DNA of 64,000 nucleotides from NCBI RefSeq assembly GCF_000785105.2, contig NZ_CP018906.1, positions 1,054,001 through 1,118,000 on the forward strand, written 5' to 3'. A program made the translations under genes and the position numbers. The stretch comes from Lentilactobacillus curieae. GTDB taxonomy: Bacteria > Bacillota > Bacilli > Lactobacillales > Lactobacillaceae. Each line of letters starts with the position of its first letter. Position 1 is the stretch's first letter. This document shows, in pieces, positions 50,967 to 58,975 of the stretch. The notes below the pieces were generated by a model that was given only the letters and a program-made list of their open reading frames with translations, searched no databases and was not told the origin of the DNA.

Positions 50967-52067
50967 ATGCAGCTAATAAAAAAAGTAACGTGGTTTCAGA
51001 TTCTAGCGATTATTTTAGTATGTATCGGGACAGTGTTCCTAGTTGCCCATAATGACCGGTTTTATTCTGATCCAATCATGAAGGTAACGTCAGTCAAAAA
51101 TCAGGGTAAATATAAGGTAACAGATGAATTCCAAAATGTTGACCACCAGCATAAGCAACTAGTTTCGGGGACGATTACCAATGGAAAGTATGCCGGTAAG
51201 AAGTTGACCATTAGTAATCTGTATTCCGATTCGGGAGCGATGGATCATAATCTTCATAAAGGACAAAAAGTTTTTCTAACTGTACATAAACAGCCCAATC
51301 TAAGGGCAACGGTCAAAGATGTTAAACGTGACACATCAGTTGCATTTTTATTTGCGTTAGCAATTTGTCTATTACTGGTGTTCCTTAAATGGCAAGGGAT
51401 TACGGTGATTTCCAGCATTGTGATTAACTCAATCCTGTTTATCATCGCGATTCGGATTAACGAGCACATTCAAGGTGCACGGGTAATCTTAAACTTTAGT
51501 ATTTTGGCACTGATATTCTGTGTGATTACACTGCTGTTAGTTGTTGGTTGGAACCAACGGATGGTTATCTCCTTAGCATCAGTTGTGGGGGCAACAGCAT
51601 TAACAATTATAATTTTGATGATTGTTTTCAGAGTCACGCATGAACGAGGCGTTTACTACGAATCAATGCAGTACGTGACCCAGCTTCCGCGACCACTATT
51701 TGTGGCTGAAGTCCTGATTGGTGTGTTGGGAGCAGTTATGGATGAATCTGTTGATATTGTTGCATCGCTTGCAACATTGAAAACTGAGCGTCCTGAACTA
51801 ACCAGACGAGAAATTTTTGATTCTGGTCGTCAAATTGGAAAGTCGATTATGGGGCCGTTAGTAAATGTGCTGTTCTTTGTGTTTATGGCAGAGACACTAC
51901 CGATGACGTTATTATTTTTGAAAAACGGTAATTCTTGGGGTTATTCGTTTTCAATGAATATGTCGTTGGGGATGCTGTCTAGTCTGGTCAGCGCCATTGG
52001 GATTGTTATGACGGTGATTTTCTCAAGTTTTCTATCAAGCATTTGGCTGAAAGCAGGTGAGAAATAA
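50967..52067 (+). CDS. YibE/F-family membrane protein, first of a pair
   Basis: A 366-residue membrane protein with one N-terminal helix, an outside domain (about 30-125), then about seven helices of the YibE/F family. The family stretch VLGAVMDESVDIVASLATL (about residues 264-282) is clear. Function is not established. The start is uncertain: ATG 50967 is chosen, though a weak GAAG ribosome site precedes it, because a TACAAT -10 just upstream leaves little leader for the earlier ATG 50943. It overlaps the next gene by one base (TAATG). Confidence 0.8.
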   Translation: MQLIKKVTWFQILAIILVCIGTVFLVAHNDRFYSDPIMKVTSVKNQGKYKVTDEFQNVDHQHKQLVSGTITNGKYAGKKLTISNLYSDSGAMDHNLHKGQKVFLTVHKQPNLRATVKDVKRDTSVAFLFALAICLLLVFLKWQGITVISSIVINSILFIIAIRINEHIQGARVILNFSILALIFCVITLLLVVGWNQRMVISLASVVGATALTIIILMIVFRVTHERGVYYESMQYVTQLPRPLFVAEVLIGVLGAVMDESVDIVASLATLKTERPELTRREIFDSGRQIGKSIMGPLVNVLFFVFMAETLPMTLLFLKNGNSWGYSFSMNMSLGMLSSLVSAIGIVMTVIFSSFLSSIWLKAGEK

Positions 52068-52828
52068 TGGGAACAATTACATTATTATTTATTATTCTGC
52101 TTGGACTAATGCTGTTTGTTGGTGGTAGCCAGGGAGTTAGCGCATTTCTAAGTATGATTGTTAACTTTGGAATTGTGTTCTTTACGATTGTGCTCATTGC
52201 TTTTCACTTCCCCCCAATAATAGTTACGGTAACTGCTAGCGTTGTTGTTTTAGCAATTACTATTTTTTGGAGCAACGCAAGTGATAATGCCTCAACCACA
52301 GCATTCTTTGGAGCCCTAATTATTTTAACGCTTTTAGTGTTGACCATTATTCCTGTTGAGTATTGGGCAAAAGTTGGCGGTTTTGGTTTGGAAGATAGTG
52401 AGGAACTTGAAGGACTATCTGTTTTAGTTGGTATCAACTTTACCAAGGTTGCCATTTGTACGGCAATTTTAACTTCACTTGGAGCAATCGCTGAGGCGGC
52501 GATTGCAATTGCTTCGGGACTAGATGAAATCTTGACCGTTCATAAAGAAATTACGAGTGATCAGCTGTTTTCAGATGGAATCGAAATTGGTAAGGAAATT
52601 ATCGGAACGGCCGTGAACACATTGTTTTTTGGTTTCTTTGGAAATTCATTGGCACTATTCATTTGGCTAAATGGATTAGGTTATTCGTTTGGATCAATTA
52701 TCAACGATAAGGTTTTTGCTAATGACTTGATTGCAATTGTTCTGTCACTAATTGGGGTTGTACTGACGATTCCAATTACAACGTGGATAATGGCGATGAG
52801 AAGGCGAAGAAGCGAACGGGTATTGTAA
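52067..52828 (+). CDS. YibE/F-family membrane protein, second of a pair
   Basis: A 253-residue membrane protein with about seven helices, paralogous to its neighbour. The shared segment here reads SLGAIAEAAIAIASGLDEI (about residues 136-154), with the same later SDGIEIGKEIIGTAVNTL stretch as the neighbour's RQIGKSIMGPLVNVL. The start codon overlaps the stop of the first gene as TAATG, so translation is coupled and the two proteins are probably subunits of one complex. Function unknown. A strong terminator follows. Confidence 0.82.
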   Translation: MGTITLLFIILLGLMLFVGGSQGVSAFLSMIVNFGIVFFTIVLIAFHFPPIIVTVTASVVVLAITIFWSNASDNASTTAFFGALIILTLLVLTIIPVEYWAKVGGFGLEDSEELEGLSVLVGINFTKVAICTAILTSLGAIAEAAIAIASGLDEILTVHKEITSDQLFSDGIEIGKEIIGTAVNTLFFGFFGNSLALFIWLNGLGYSFGSIINDKVFANDLIAIVLSLIGVVLTIPITTWIMAMRRRRSERVL

Positions 52829-52866
52829 AAAAATGAACCTGGGACAAAAACTAGGCTCATCAAAAA

Positions 52867-52912
52867 AATACCGTTATAATTTCATTTTTTGAAATTATAA
52901 CGGTATTTTTTC
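52867..52912 (+). terminator. strong terminator of the YibE/F pair
   Basis: A 17-bp perfect stem, AATACCGTTATAATTTC with GAAATTATAACGGTATT, with a seven-base T-rich loop and T6 after it. Confidence 0.92.
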
Positions 52913-52936
52913 TTATATACAGATAGTTGCTACACG

Positions 52937-53049
52937 CAGTAACCATCAGGACTGAGAGCCATTACCCATGACTCTCAGTTACTGTTGGTCTTGCGGGGGT
53001 GGGACGACGAAAGCATCTTCGTATGCTTTCTGTCCTACTCCCTTTTTTT
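52937..53049. repeat. structured intergenic repeat-like element
   Basis: Two parts. First, nested inverted repeats: CAGTAAC (52937-52943) with GTTACTG (52978-52984), enclosing ACTGAGAG (52951-52958) with CTCTCAGT (52972-52979). Second, GTGGGAC (52999-53005) with GTCCTAC (53032-53038), enclosing GAAAGCA (53009-53015) with TGCTTTC (53024-53030), then T7. On the - strand it lies just after proA and would be part of its 3' end. The GTGGGACGACGAAA ... TTTCTGTCC pattern resembles a dispersed intergenic repeat known to the author from staphylococci; that comparison is from memory. Confidence 0.6.
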
Positions 53050-53081
53050 ACTTTAGTAGACTCATTTTATATTCGCTTTTG

Positions 53082-54326
53082 CTATTTTCTAATCTGGCCA
53101 TCTCCCGAGATTACATACTTCGTTGTAGTAATTTCGTTGAGTCCCATTGGCCCGCGAGCGTGTAGCTTTTGGGTGCTAATACCAATTTCGGCACCAAACC
53201 CAAATTCAAATCCGTCAGTGAACCTAGTTGAAGCATTGACGTAAACGCAGGCTGAGTCAATCAGCTGCTGGAATTTTTTTGCATGAGCGTAGTTATTAGT
53301 GATGATTGATTCTGAATGACCAGTTGAATATTCATTGATGTGGCTAATAGCGTCATCGACTGAGTCGACTACCTTAACTGCCATAATCAAATCATTGTAT
53401 TCAGTTGACCAATCATCCGCTGTTGCTGGTTTGATAGAACTTACGATTTGACGACTCTTATCATCACCACGAAGTTCCACACCATTATCCTCCAGTGCCT
53501 GAGCAATCGTTGGCAACATTTCGTCAGCAACGTCAGCGTTAATTAATAGTTTTTCAGCGGCGTTACAAACGCTTGGGCGCTGGACTTTGGCATTGACTGT
53601 AATGTCGGTGGCCATTTTTAAATCGGCACTGTCATCGACGTAAATGTGGCAATTGCCGGCACCAGTTTCGATTACGGGAACAGTAGAGTTTTGAACAACA
53701 GCGTTGATCAGACCAGAGCCACCTCGAGGGATTAGTACGTCAACATAACGGTTGAGATGCATTAATTCATTGGCAGTTTCGTGACTAGTGTCATGCAAAA
53801 TTTGGATGGCGTTTTCGTCGATTCCGTTTTTATTGAGCACCGTTCTGAGGATGTCCACGAGGGTGGTGTTAGAATTGATTGCTTCCTTACCACCCCTTAA
53901 AATTACTGCGTTACCGCTCTTAAAGGTGAGGGCAGAAGCATCAACGCTAACGTTTGGCCTGGCTTCAAAAATCATGGCAATAACCCCAAGTGGCACGCGT
54001 CGTTGTTCGATGATTAACCCATCTTTGTTGGTAAATCCAGTATCAACGTTTCCGATTGGATCCGCTAAATTAGCAACTTGACGAAGGCCTTCAGCCATCC
54101 CGTCAATTCTTTCAGGAGTTAGTTTTAAACGGTCCACAAATTTTGCAGGTAAATCATTGGCGTTATCTAAATCCTTGTTATTTGCAGTAACGATTTCATT
54201 TGTGTGCTCAGTTAATGCAGTAGCAAATTCATTCAAAACTTGGTTTTTGGTTTCAGTATCTAAATTAGCAATTTGAAATGCGGCTTTCTTGGCGTTCGCA
54301 CCAATTTCGTTTAAATTATCTGTCAT
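53082..54326 (-). CDS. proA: gamma-glutamyl phosphate reductase
   Basis: A 414-residue aldehyde-dehydrogenase-fold enzyme that reduces gamma-glutamyl phosphate to glutamate semialdehyde with NADPH in proline synthesis. Key parts are IFEARPNVSVDAS, the NAD site ILRGGKEA, the catalytic Cys in QRPSVCNAAEKLL (about residue 256) and the late RGPMGLNEITTTKY. Two adjacent ATGs are possible; the second (54326) has the better spacing to GAGGAGG. The stop of proB (TGA) overlaps both, so translation is coupled. It is followed by the structured element near 53000. No proC is in the window. Confidence 0.95.
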   Translation of the reverse strand: MTDNLNEIGANAKKAAFQIANLDTETKNQVLNEFATALTEHTNEIVTANNKDLDNANDLPAKFVDRLKLTPERIDGMAEGLRQVANLADPIGNVDTGFTNKDGLIIEQRRVPLGVIAMIFEARPNVSVDASALTFKSGNAVILRGGKEAINSNTTLVDILRTVLNKNGIDENAIQILHDTSHETANELMHLNRYVDVLIPRGGSGLINAVVQNSTVPVIETGAGNCHIYVDDSADLKMATDITVNAKVQRPSVCNAAEKLLINADVADEMLPTIAQALEDNGVELRGDDKSRQIVSSIKPATADDWSTEYNDLIMAVKVVDSVDDAISHINEYSTGHSESIITNNYAHAKKFQQLIDSACVYVNASTRFTDGFEFGFGAEIGISTQKLHARGPMGLNEITTTKYVISGDGQIRK

Positions 54327-55156
54327 CATTTGGCCTCCTCTTGAAGAGCGGTTGTGGAGTTGCTAAACAAAGTTCCAATTGGCTCACCAGCTAAAATATC
54401 GAAAATAATCCGGGGGTCCTCACCATTAGCAAGTACCATTTGGCGGTTTTCGTCAATCATCCGTTTAGCAGCGGCCAGTTTAGTTTTCATACCACCAGTT
54501 CCAAAACGACTCCCGGTTCCACCAGCCACGGTGAATGTTTCATCATCGATTGAATTAATTTGACTGATTAGATTGGCATCAGGGTTCTTCTTTGGATTAG
54601 CATCATAAAAGCCGTTAACATCCGAGAGAACAATTAATAGATCTGCATCAACGTGGCTGGCTACAATTGCCGAAAGTTGGTCGTTGTCGCCAAAAGTAGT
54701 GCGGTGATCCAATTCATCTGCGGCGACGGTATCATTTTCGTTGACGATGGGAATAATGTTGTCCTTAAGTAGACAGTTGAAGGTGTTCATTACGTAGTTG
54801 TTGCTTTTGGGGTAATCAAAAACGTCATGGGTCAAAAGCACCTGGGCGATATTGTTTAGATAGTGGTTAAACCGTTGGGTAAACAGAGTCATGAGTTCTG
54901 ATTGGCCAATTGCTGCCAGAGCTTGTTGAGCTCCGATTTCGGTTGGCCGCTCTTTAAGATTTAACTTATTTAAACCAACCCCAATTGCTCCAGAAGATAC
55001 CAAAATCAGTTCCTTGCCCTGGTTATTGAGCTCACTCAATACATAAGCAAGCTGATCGAAAGTCCGGAGATTTACCGTCCCGTTAGGGTGAATTAAGCTA
55101 CTTGTTCCCACTTTAACTACGATTCTTTGTGATTTAATTTTCCGATTGACTGCCAA
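54326..55156 (-). CDS. proB: glutamate 5-kinase
   Basis: A 276-residue amino-acid kinase that phosphorylates glutamate, the first step of proline synthesis. The motifs VVKVGTSSLI (about residues 11-20), LVSSGAIGVG and the NENDTVAADEL and FGDNDQLSAIVA segments are standard. There is no C-terminal PUA domain; the short form is usual in many Firmicutes. Translation begins at TTG 55156, six bases after AAGGGTGA; the longer frame to 55246 runs through the T-box leader and cannot be coding. It heads the proBA operon. Confidence 0.93.
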   Translation of the reverse strand: MAVNRKIKSQRIVVKVGTSSLIHPNGTVNLRTFDQLAYVLSELNNQGKELILVSSGAIGVGLNKLNLKERPTEIGAQQALAAIGQSELMTLFTQRFNHYLNNIAQVLLTHDVFDYPKSNNYVMNTFNCLLKDNIIPIVNENDTVAADELDHRTTFGDNDQLSAIVASHVDADLLIVLSDVNGFYDANPKKNPDANLISQINSIDDETFTVAGGTGSRFGTGGMKTKLAAAKRMIDENRQMVLANGEDPRIIFDILAGEPIGTLFSNSTTALQEEAK

Positions 55157-55355
55157 ATAATCACCCTTTTTTCTAAAAAAAGCTCTGCTTTGAAATTGAG
55201 ACACCCATTGGGCGGTACCATTCTCATTCAAAGCAGAGCTTCGCACTTTTACAGTTATAATATTAATTTTTATTATAGAAAGGTAGGATTCGCGACTTCA
55301 AAGTTCTTTCAGCAATCGAACTTCTCTCTTTAGTGCGCTACTTGGTCTTTCAGTA
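55157..55355 (-). ncRNA. short proline T-box leader with an unusual terminator
   Basis: On the - strand the T-box core TGGTACCGCC (55211-55220) is framed by TGAGA/TCTCA and GCCC/GGGT, a complete antiterminator. Stem I is short and carries GAA-T-CCT-A, giving specifier CCT (Pro) at 55285-55287, opposite AGTA in the loop E position. UGGU suits a tRNA with ACCA end, as tRNA-Pro. The terminator arms AAGCTCTGCTTTGAA and TTCAAAGCAGAGCTT (around 55180-55241) plus U7 enclose the antiterminator instead of competing with it. Transcription termination control of proBA by uncharged tRNA-Pro is the natural reading. Confidence 0.88.
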
Positions 55356-55360
55356 AAGTA

Positions 55361-55389
55361 ATAATATGCAATTTTTATTCTTATGTCAA
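55361..55389 (-). promoter_or_regulatory. promoter of the proBA T-box transcript
   Basis: A perfect -35 TTGACA (55384-55389) and -10 TATTAT (55361-55366) 17 bases apart on the - strand, ending five bases from the stop codon of the amidase gene. Confidence 0.85.
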
Positions 55390-55393
55390 CTGT

Positions 55394-56503
55394 TTAGCTG
55401 AAATCATCTGAAGTAACTGTGGTTGAACTTGAGTTAGTTTCATTGCTTGAGCTAGTAACCACTTCGCTACTTGAATCAGTAGCAGTGTCATCAACGGCAA
55501 CCTTGGCACTTGCTTCTGAGGCCTCGTCAGCACTAATGTTCAATGCCTTTTCGTATACCCAGTACTTCTTAGCAGAATCACTCTTTGAGAAACGGATTCG
55601 ATACCAAGCGTACTTACCATTTTCCTTCTGGCCAATGTTGTCAATGTAGACTTTCTTACCAGTCTTAGCTTTCACTGAACTCCAGCTATAACTTTTAACA
55701 CCTGCTCTAGATCCCTTTACATGGTTGTAAAGGCGGTATGACTTGTACTTGTTACCAAGTGAAGCAGTATCGTTAGATGACTTGTAGCTAACCTTATCGT
55801 AACTAGCAGCTGGTGTGTGTGCTTCAACGTACAAGTTATTGTAGTTGGTTTTTACTAGCTTATAGAATTGTGCAAATGAGTATGAAGCCCCAAAGTACTT
55901 CTTACCCATTGAAGCATAATAATCCTTTGGATCAGAATGGTTGGTACCACCTAGATACTTAGAAACAGCCCCATGAGACCAGACAGTTCCTTTACCATCA
56001 TAAACAGCGTCGTTTGGTTTCAATCCATACTTATGCAAAATGTAGGCAGTATAGTAAGCCGCATTAGACACTTCTTTAGCAAATGCTGACTTGCTGTGAA
56101 CCCGAACTTGCTCGAATTGAACAAAGCGAGCGTTGGCAACTGGGCCAGCTCCCCAAGCAAGGTACTTAGTGTTTGCGATGTTGATAATTCTGCTGGCATC
56201 GATAAATGAATGTACGAATGCAGCGTTATAATTTTTCTTCATGTACGCAATTTCATTGTAAATTGTTGAGTTTGGGTTTGCAGTTTCGTGGACTACCACA
56301 CCCTCAGGTTTACCTTTATGGCGGTAATTATTATGTGGGAATCCTCCCCAAACAGATGATGTTACTGAAGCATGGCCAATCCCATTATTGGCAATGTAGC
56401 TATTAACGCTTTGTGCATTAGCAGTTTGACTACCTGAAGCGGCGAGCAAACCGAATGCAGCAAATGACAATGTGCAGATAGCTTTGATGATACCTTTCTT
56501 CAA
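55394..56503 (-). CDS. secreted N-acetylmuramoyl-L-alanine amidase
   Basis: A 369-residue secreted peptidoglycan amidase. A signal peptide ends near TANAQ (residue 30). The Amidase_2 (type 2, PGRP-like) zinc domain covers about 45-215, with VVVHETANP (first His), SHGAVSKYLGGTNHSDP (later His and Asp region). Residues about 235-325 form a bacterial-SH3/GW-like wall-binding domain (YKSYRLYNHVKGSRAGVKSY). A Ser/Thr/Asp-rich tail ends the protein. The start is TTG 56503, six bases after AAGGAG. Its stop lies five bases from the -35 of the proBA promoter, so it has no terminator of its own. Confidence 0.88.
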   Translation of the reverse strand: MKKGIIKAICTLSFAAFGLLAASGSQTANAQSVNSYIANNGIGHASVTSSVWGGFPHNNYRHKGKPEGVVVHETANPNSTIYNEIAYMKKNYNAAFVHSFIDASRIINIANTKYLAWGAGPVANARFVQFEQVRVHSKSAFAKEVSNAAYYTAYILHKYGLKPNDAVYDGKGTVWSHGAVSKYLGGTNHSDPKDYYASMGKKYFGASYSFAQFYKLVKTNYNNLYVEAHTPAASYDKVSYKSSNDTASLGNKYKSYRLYNHVKGSRAGVKSYSWSSVKAKTGKKVYIDNIGQKENGKYAWYRIRFSKSDSAKKYWVYEKALNISADEASEASAKVAVDDTATDSSSEVVTSSSNETNSSSTTVTSDDFS

Positions 56504-56605
56504 ATTGAACTCTCCTTACCCAATGGTTTCATATCCCGAACGGACTTTATTTCGTTTTAACTGCCAACACTATATATGATTCTAGTCTTGGTAGCAACAA
56601 TAACG

Positions 56606-56647
56606 AAAGCCCGTAAAACGCCACAATCAGCGTTATTACGGGCTTTG
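56606..56647. terminator. terminator between perR and the amidase gene
   Basis: AAAGCCCGT pairs with ACGGGCTTT with an inner ACGC/GCGT stem. It lies in the 214-base gap after the Fur-family gene, which otherwise holds a possible amidase promoter (TTGCTA-N17-TATAGT on the - strand). Confidence 0.8.
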
Positions 56648-56717
56648 TAAGCATAATTGTCAATCATGTTAAGAGTTGTTGACAAACATTATCTAACAAT
56701 GACAAACAAGTGTTACA

Positions 56718-57185
56718 TTACTTTTTGAATGATTCCTTTACTTGCAGCTTTTTTTGGCATTCCTTGCACAGTCCAGTAACTTCTAATTGAGTTCCAGTTA
56801 CTAAGTAGCCAGTTTTTTCCGTAGTTTCTTTTTTAATTGCCTGTACGATATCTGCGTACTGATCAGAAAAGACATCAATAATTTTTCCACAGTTTTCACA
56901 AATTGCGTGATAGTGGGGTCTGCCGAAGAAGTCGTACCTGATTCCACCGTCATCGTTTGGCAATTCGATAACCAAACCTTTGTCTACCAACAATTTTAAC
57001 GTATTGTAAATCGTTGCCACACTTAAGTTTGGTAGTTTTTCGTCAATCCCATCCCGAATCATTTCAACTGTGGGGTGGGTATCAACTTGGATCAAGTAAT
57101 CAAGAATGATTTCTCGTTGTGGGGTGATCCGGACTCCCTGTTCCTTTAAGCTTGCCAAAGATTCACTCAAGGCACTACTTGTCAT
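56718..57185 (-). CDS. perR: Fur-family regulator, PerR type
   Basis: A 155-residue Fur-superfamily repressor. The winged helix covers about residues 15-85. PerR-type metal ligands are visible: His in DTHPTVEM, Asp in IRYDFFG and His pair in RPHYHAIC, the sites oxidised by peroxide in PerR of Bacillus. Structural zinc cysteines are CENC and CKEC. Together with a PerR-type box in its own promoter this argues for peroxide sensing with Fe or Mn. ATG follows AAGGAGGA. Zur or Fur are less likely. Its targets could include the OsmC gene in this window, though no box was seen there. Confidence 0.88.
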   Translation of the reverse strand: MTSSALSESLASLKEQGVRITPQREIILDYLIQVDTHPTVEMIRDGIDEKLPNLSVATIYNTLKLLVDKGLVIELPNDDGGIRYDFFGRPHYHAICENCGKIIDVFSDQYADIVQAIKKETTEKTGYLVTGTQLEVTGLCKECQKKLQVKESFKK

Positions 57186-57219
57186 TTTGACTCCTCCTTA
57201 AATGATTCTACCTATTACC

Positions 57220-57234
57220 TTAGAATCATTCTAA
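57220..57234. promoter_or_regulatory. PerR/Fur-type box
   Basis: TTAGAATCATTCTAA is a perfect 7-1-7 palindrome, matching the TTATAATnATTATAA Per-box pattern at 13 of 14 informative positions or so. It lies 35 bases before the perR start, in the promoter region, and implies autorepression. Confidence 0.75.
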
Positions 57235-57260
57235 TCTATTTTTAGGGATAATTCAATTTT

Positions 57261-57779
57261 TTAGAAATTTTCTTTCAAATCTTCAGTTAAGGAAAGAACC
57301 CAGCGACCTTGATTTGCCTGGATAAATCCTAATAGTTTTAGAATTTGGGTTACTGATTGATTATCTTTTTCCAAATGAATGGCAACTTTTGTGGAAGCAA
57401 AGTGATCAATAATAAATTTTACAGTTCGTTTTACAACTTGGAAAAGGAGCTCCTCGGGTTGTTGGGCCTTAGTAACAAAGGAGATCTTAGCTTCTGGAGT
57501 GTCTTCTGAAAGGTCAAAGGCCTTAATCACCCCAAGAAATTCCCCTGAGTCTGAATCTGTGATTCCCCAAGTCAATTCCTTCTCTGCCATAACTTTTTGC
57601 ATTGTGTGGTTAACATTCCGAACGGTATCCAGAATGCTGCTGGGGCGCTTGATTGTTAAGCTGGTTTCATAGTTATTGCCTTGGTATAGCTCAAAAATAT
57701 TCTTAACTGGTGTTTGAGTTAACCAGTCAAGGGTGTAGTTAGGCGTTAAGATTGGGTGATACTTTTCAAATTGTGACAT
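57261..57779 (-). CDS. GNAT-like N-acetyltransferase (RimJ/RimL type), diverged
   Basis: A 172-residue protein whose pattern fits the RimJ/RimL GNAT group: an early strand NYTLDWLT, the helix of VKNIFELYQGN, strand ELTWGITDSDSGEFLGVIKAFDLS and a late TKVAIHLEKDNQSVTQILKLLGF. The acetyl-CoA loop (R-x-x-G-x-G/A) is not recognisable, so activity is unsure. ATG 57779 follows GAAGGTAA. It is separated from perR and lies divergent to pgl. Confidence 0.65.
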   Translation of the reverse strand: MSQFEKYHPILTPNYTLDWLTQTPVKNIFELYQGNNYETSLTIKRPSSILDTVRNVNHTMQKVMAEKELTWGITDSDSGEFLGVIKAFDLSEDTPEAKISFVTKAQQPEELLFQVVKRTVKFIIDHFASTKVAIHLEKDNQSVTQILKLLGFIQANQGRWVLSLTEDLKENF

Positions 57780-57868
57780 AAAATTACCTTCATTCACGAT
57801 TATTAGTTTTGTTCATGGCATTGGCTATGGCATAATGAAAGCGTAGACAAATTAGGAGGCCATGATTA

Positions 57869-58903
57869 ATGATTGAACAATTTTACATTGGAACATATAC
57901 TCACAAAACAAGCAAGGGTGTTTACCAACTTGACTTGAATTTAGAATCACAAAAATTAGAAAACTTACAATTAGTTGGTCCTGCTGGAAACCCAACGTAC
58001 GTTGCATCCGCAAGCAATGGTCGGTTGTATATGGTTGATAAAGAAAGCAATGGTGGTGGAGTTCAATCTTTCGACACCACTCAAGGCTCTATGCCATTTG
58101 AACCCCAAGATAAAGTGATCGACCAAGATACCAACCCAGCTTATATTACTGTCGATGCTGGTCGGAACTTAGTATATACCGCTAACTATCATACAGCAGA
58201 AATTACGACTTACACAATTGAAAATGACGGTTCTTTGAAGTTGGCTGACCGAGTAACTCACAGTGGCCAAGTTGGTCCAAAGGAAGAACAGGCTGATGGA
58301 CCTCATCCACACTTTATGGATCTAACTCCAGATAACCGTGTCGTCGTTTGTGACCTTGGCTTAGACCGTGTTTACGTGTATGACGTTGATGATCAGGGTA
58401 AGCTCGCTAAGGTTAGTGAGTTAGCACTTGAACCTGGTTTTGGTCCACGGCATATTGTGTTTGCTAAAAATTCAGATAATGCTTATCTAGTTGGAGAACT
58501 TAGCAGTAACCTTGCTGTACTTAGCTATGACAAATCGACTGGTAGCTTTGCTATCAAACAGGTAATCAGTACAATTCCTGCTGATTGGACAACCCATAAC
58601 GGAGCTGCTGCAATCAGGATTTCTAACGATGATAATTATGTTTACGTTTCAAATCGTGGTCACAATTCATTGGCAGTATTCAAAGTTGGTGCTGATACTG
58701 ATGCAGAATTGATTCAACTGATTAGTTCTGAGGGTGATTTTCCTCGTGACTTCAACTTAAGTAAAGACCAATCAATGGTTGTATTGGTAAATCAAAATAC
58801 TGATAATGCAACGTTGTATTCTCGCGATGCTAAGACTGGTAAGCTTGAGTTGGTTCAAAAAGACTACGCTGTTCCAGAAGGCGTTTGTGTTTATCCTAAA
58901 TAA
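57869..58903 (+). CDS. pgl: 6-phosphogluconolactonase (seven-bladed lactonase)
   Basis: A 344-residue beta-propeller lactonase of the YbhE/Pgl family, which hydrolyses 6-phosphogluconolactone in the oxidative pentose phosphate path. The start FYIGTYTHKTSKGVYQLDLN (residues 5-24) and the conserved PHPHFMDLTPD and GFGPRHIVFA motifs, with VSNRGHNSLAVF late, are diagnostic. It is unrelated in fold to the DevB-type enzyme. ATG 57869 follows AGGAGG. Lone gene with a hairpin after it. Confidence 0.9.
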   Translation: MIEQFYIGTYTHKTSKGVYQLDLNLESQKLENLQLVGPAGNPTYVASASNGRLYMVDKESNGGGVQSFDTTQGSMPFEPQDKVIDQDTNPAYITVDAGRNLVYTANYHTAEITTYTIENDGSLKLADRVTHSGQVGPKEEQADGPHPHFMDLTPDNRVVVCDLGLDRVYVYDVDDQGKLAKVSELALEPGFGPRHIVFAKNSDNAYLVGELSSNLAVLSYDKSTGSFAIKQVISTIPADWTTHNGAAAIRISNDDNYVYVSNRGHNSLAVFKVGADTDAELIQLISSEGDFPRDFNLSKDQSMVVLVNQNTDNATLYSRDAKTGKLELVQKDYAVPEGVCVYPK

Positions 58904-58910
58904 AATTAAC

Positions 58911-58970
58911 AAAAGCCTGTGAATGGCGGCTGTGCTGATGCACTGTCGTTCTGTTCGCAGGCTTTTTATT
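58911..58970. terminator. terminator between pgl and the FAH-family gene
   Basis: AAAAGCCTG pairs with CAGGCTTTT with an inner GAA/TTC and GTGC/GCAC stem; T5 follows on the + strand and U-rich on the other. Confidence 0.8.
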
Positions 58971-58975
58971 ATTGA

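Noticed and set aside
52968-53244. Small + strand frames across the structured element and the end of proA
   Set aside because: They run through hairpins and antisense to proA, and lack ribosome binding sites.
55157-55246. N-terminal extension of ProB by 30 codons
   Set aside because: The extension runs through the T-box core and terminator, so it cannot be coding; TTG 55156 with AAGGGTGA is the start.
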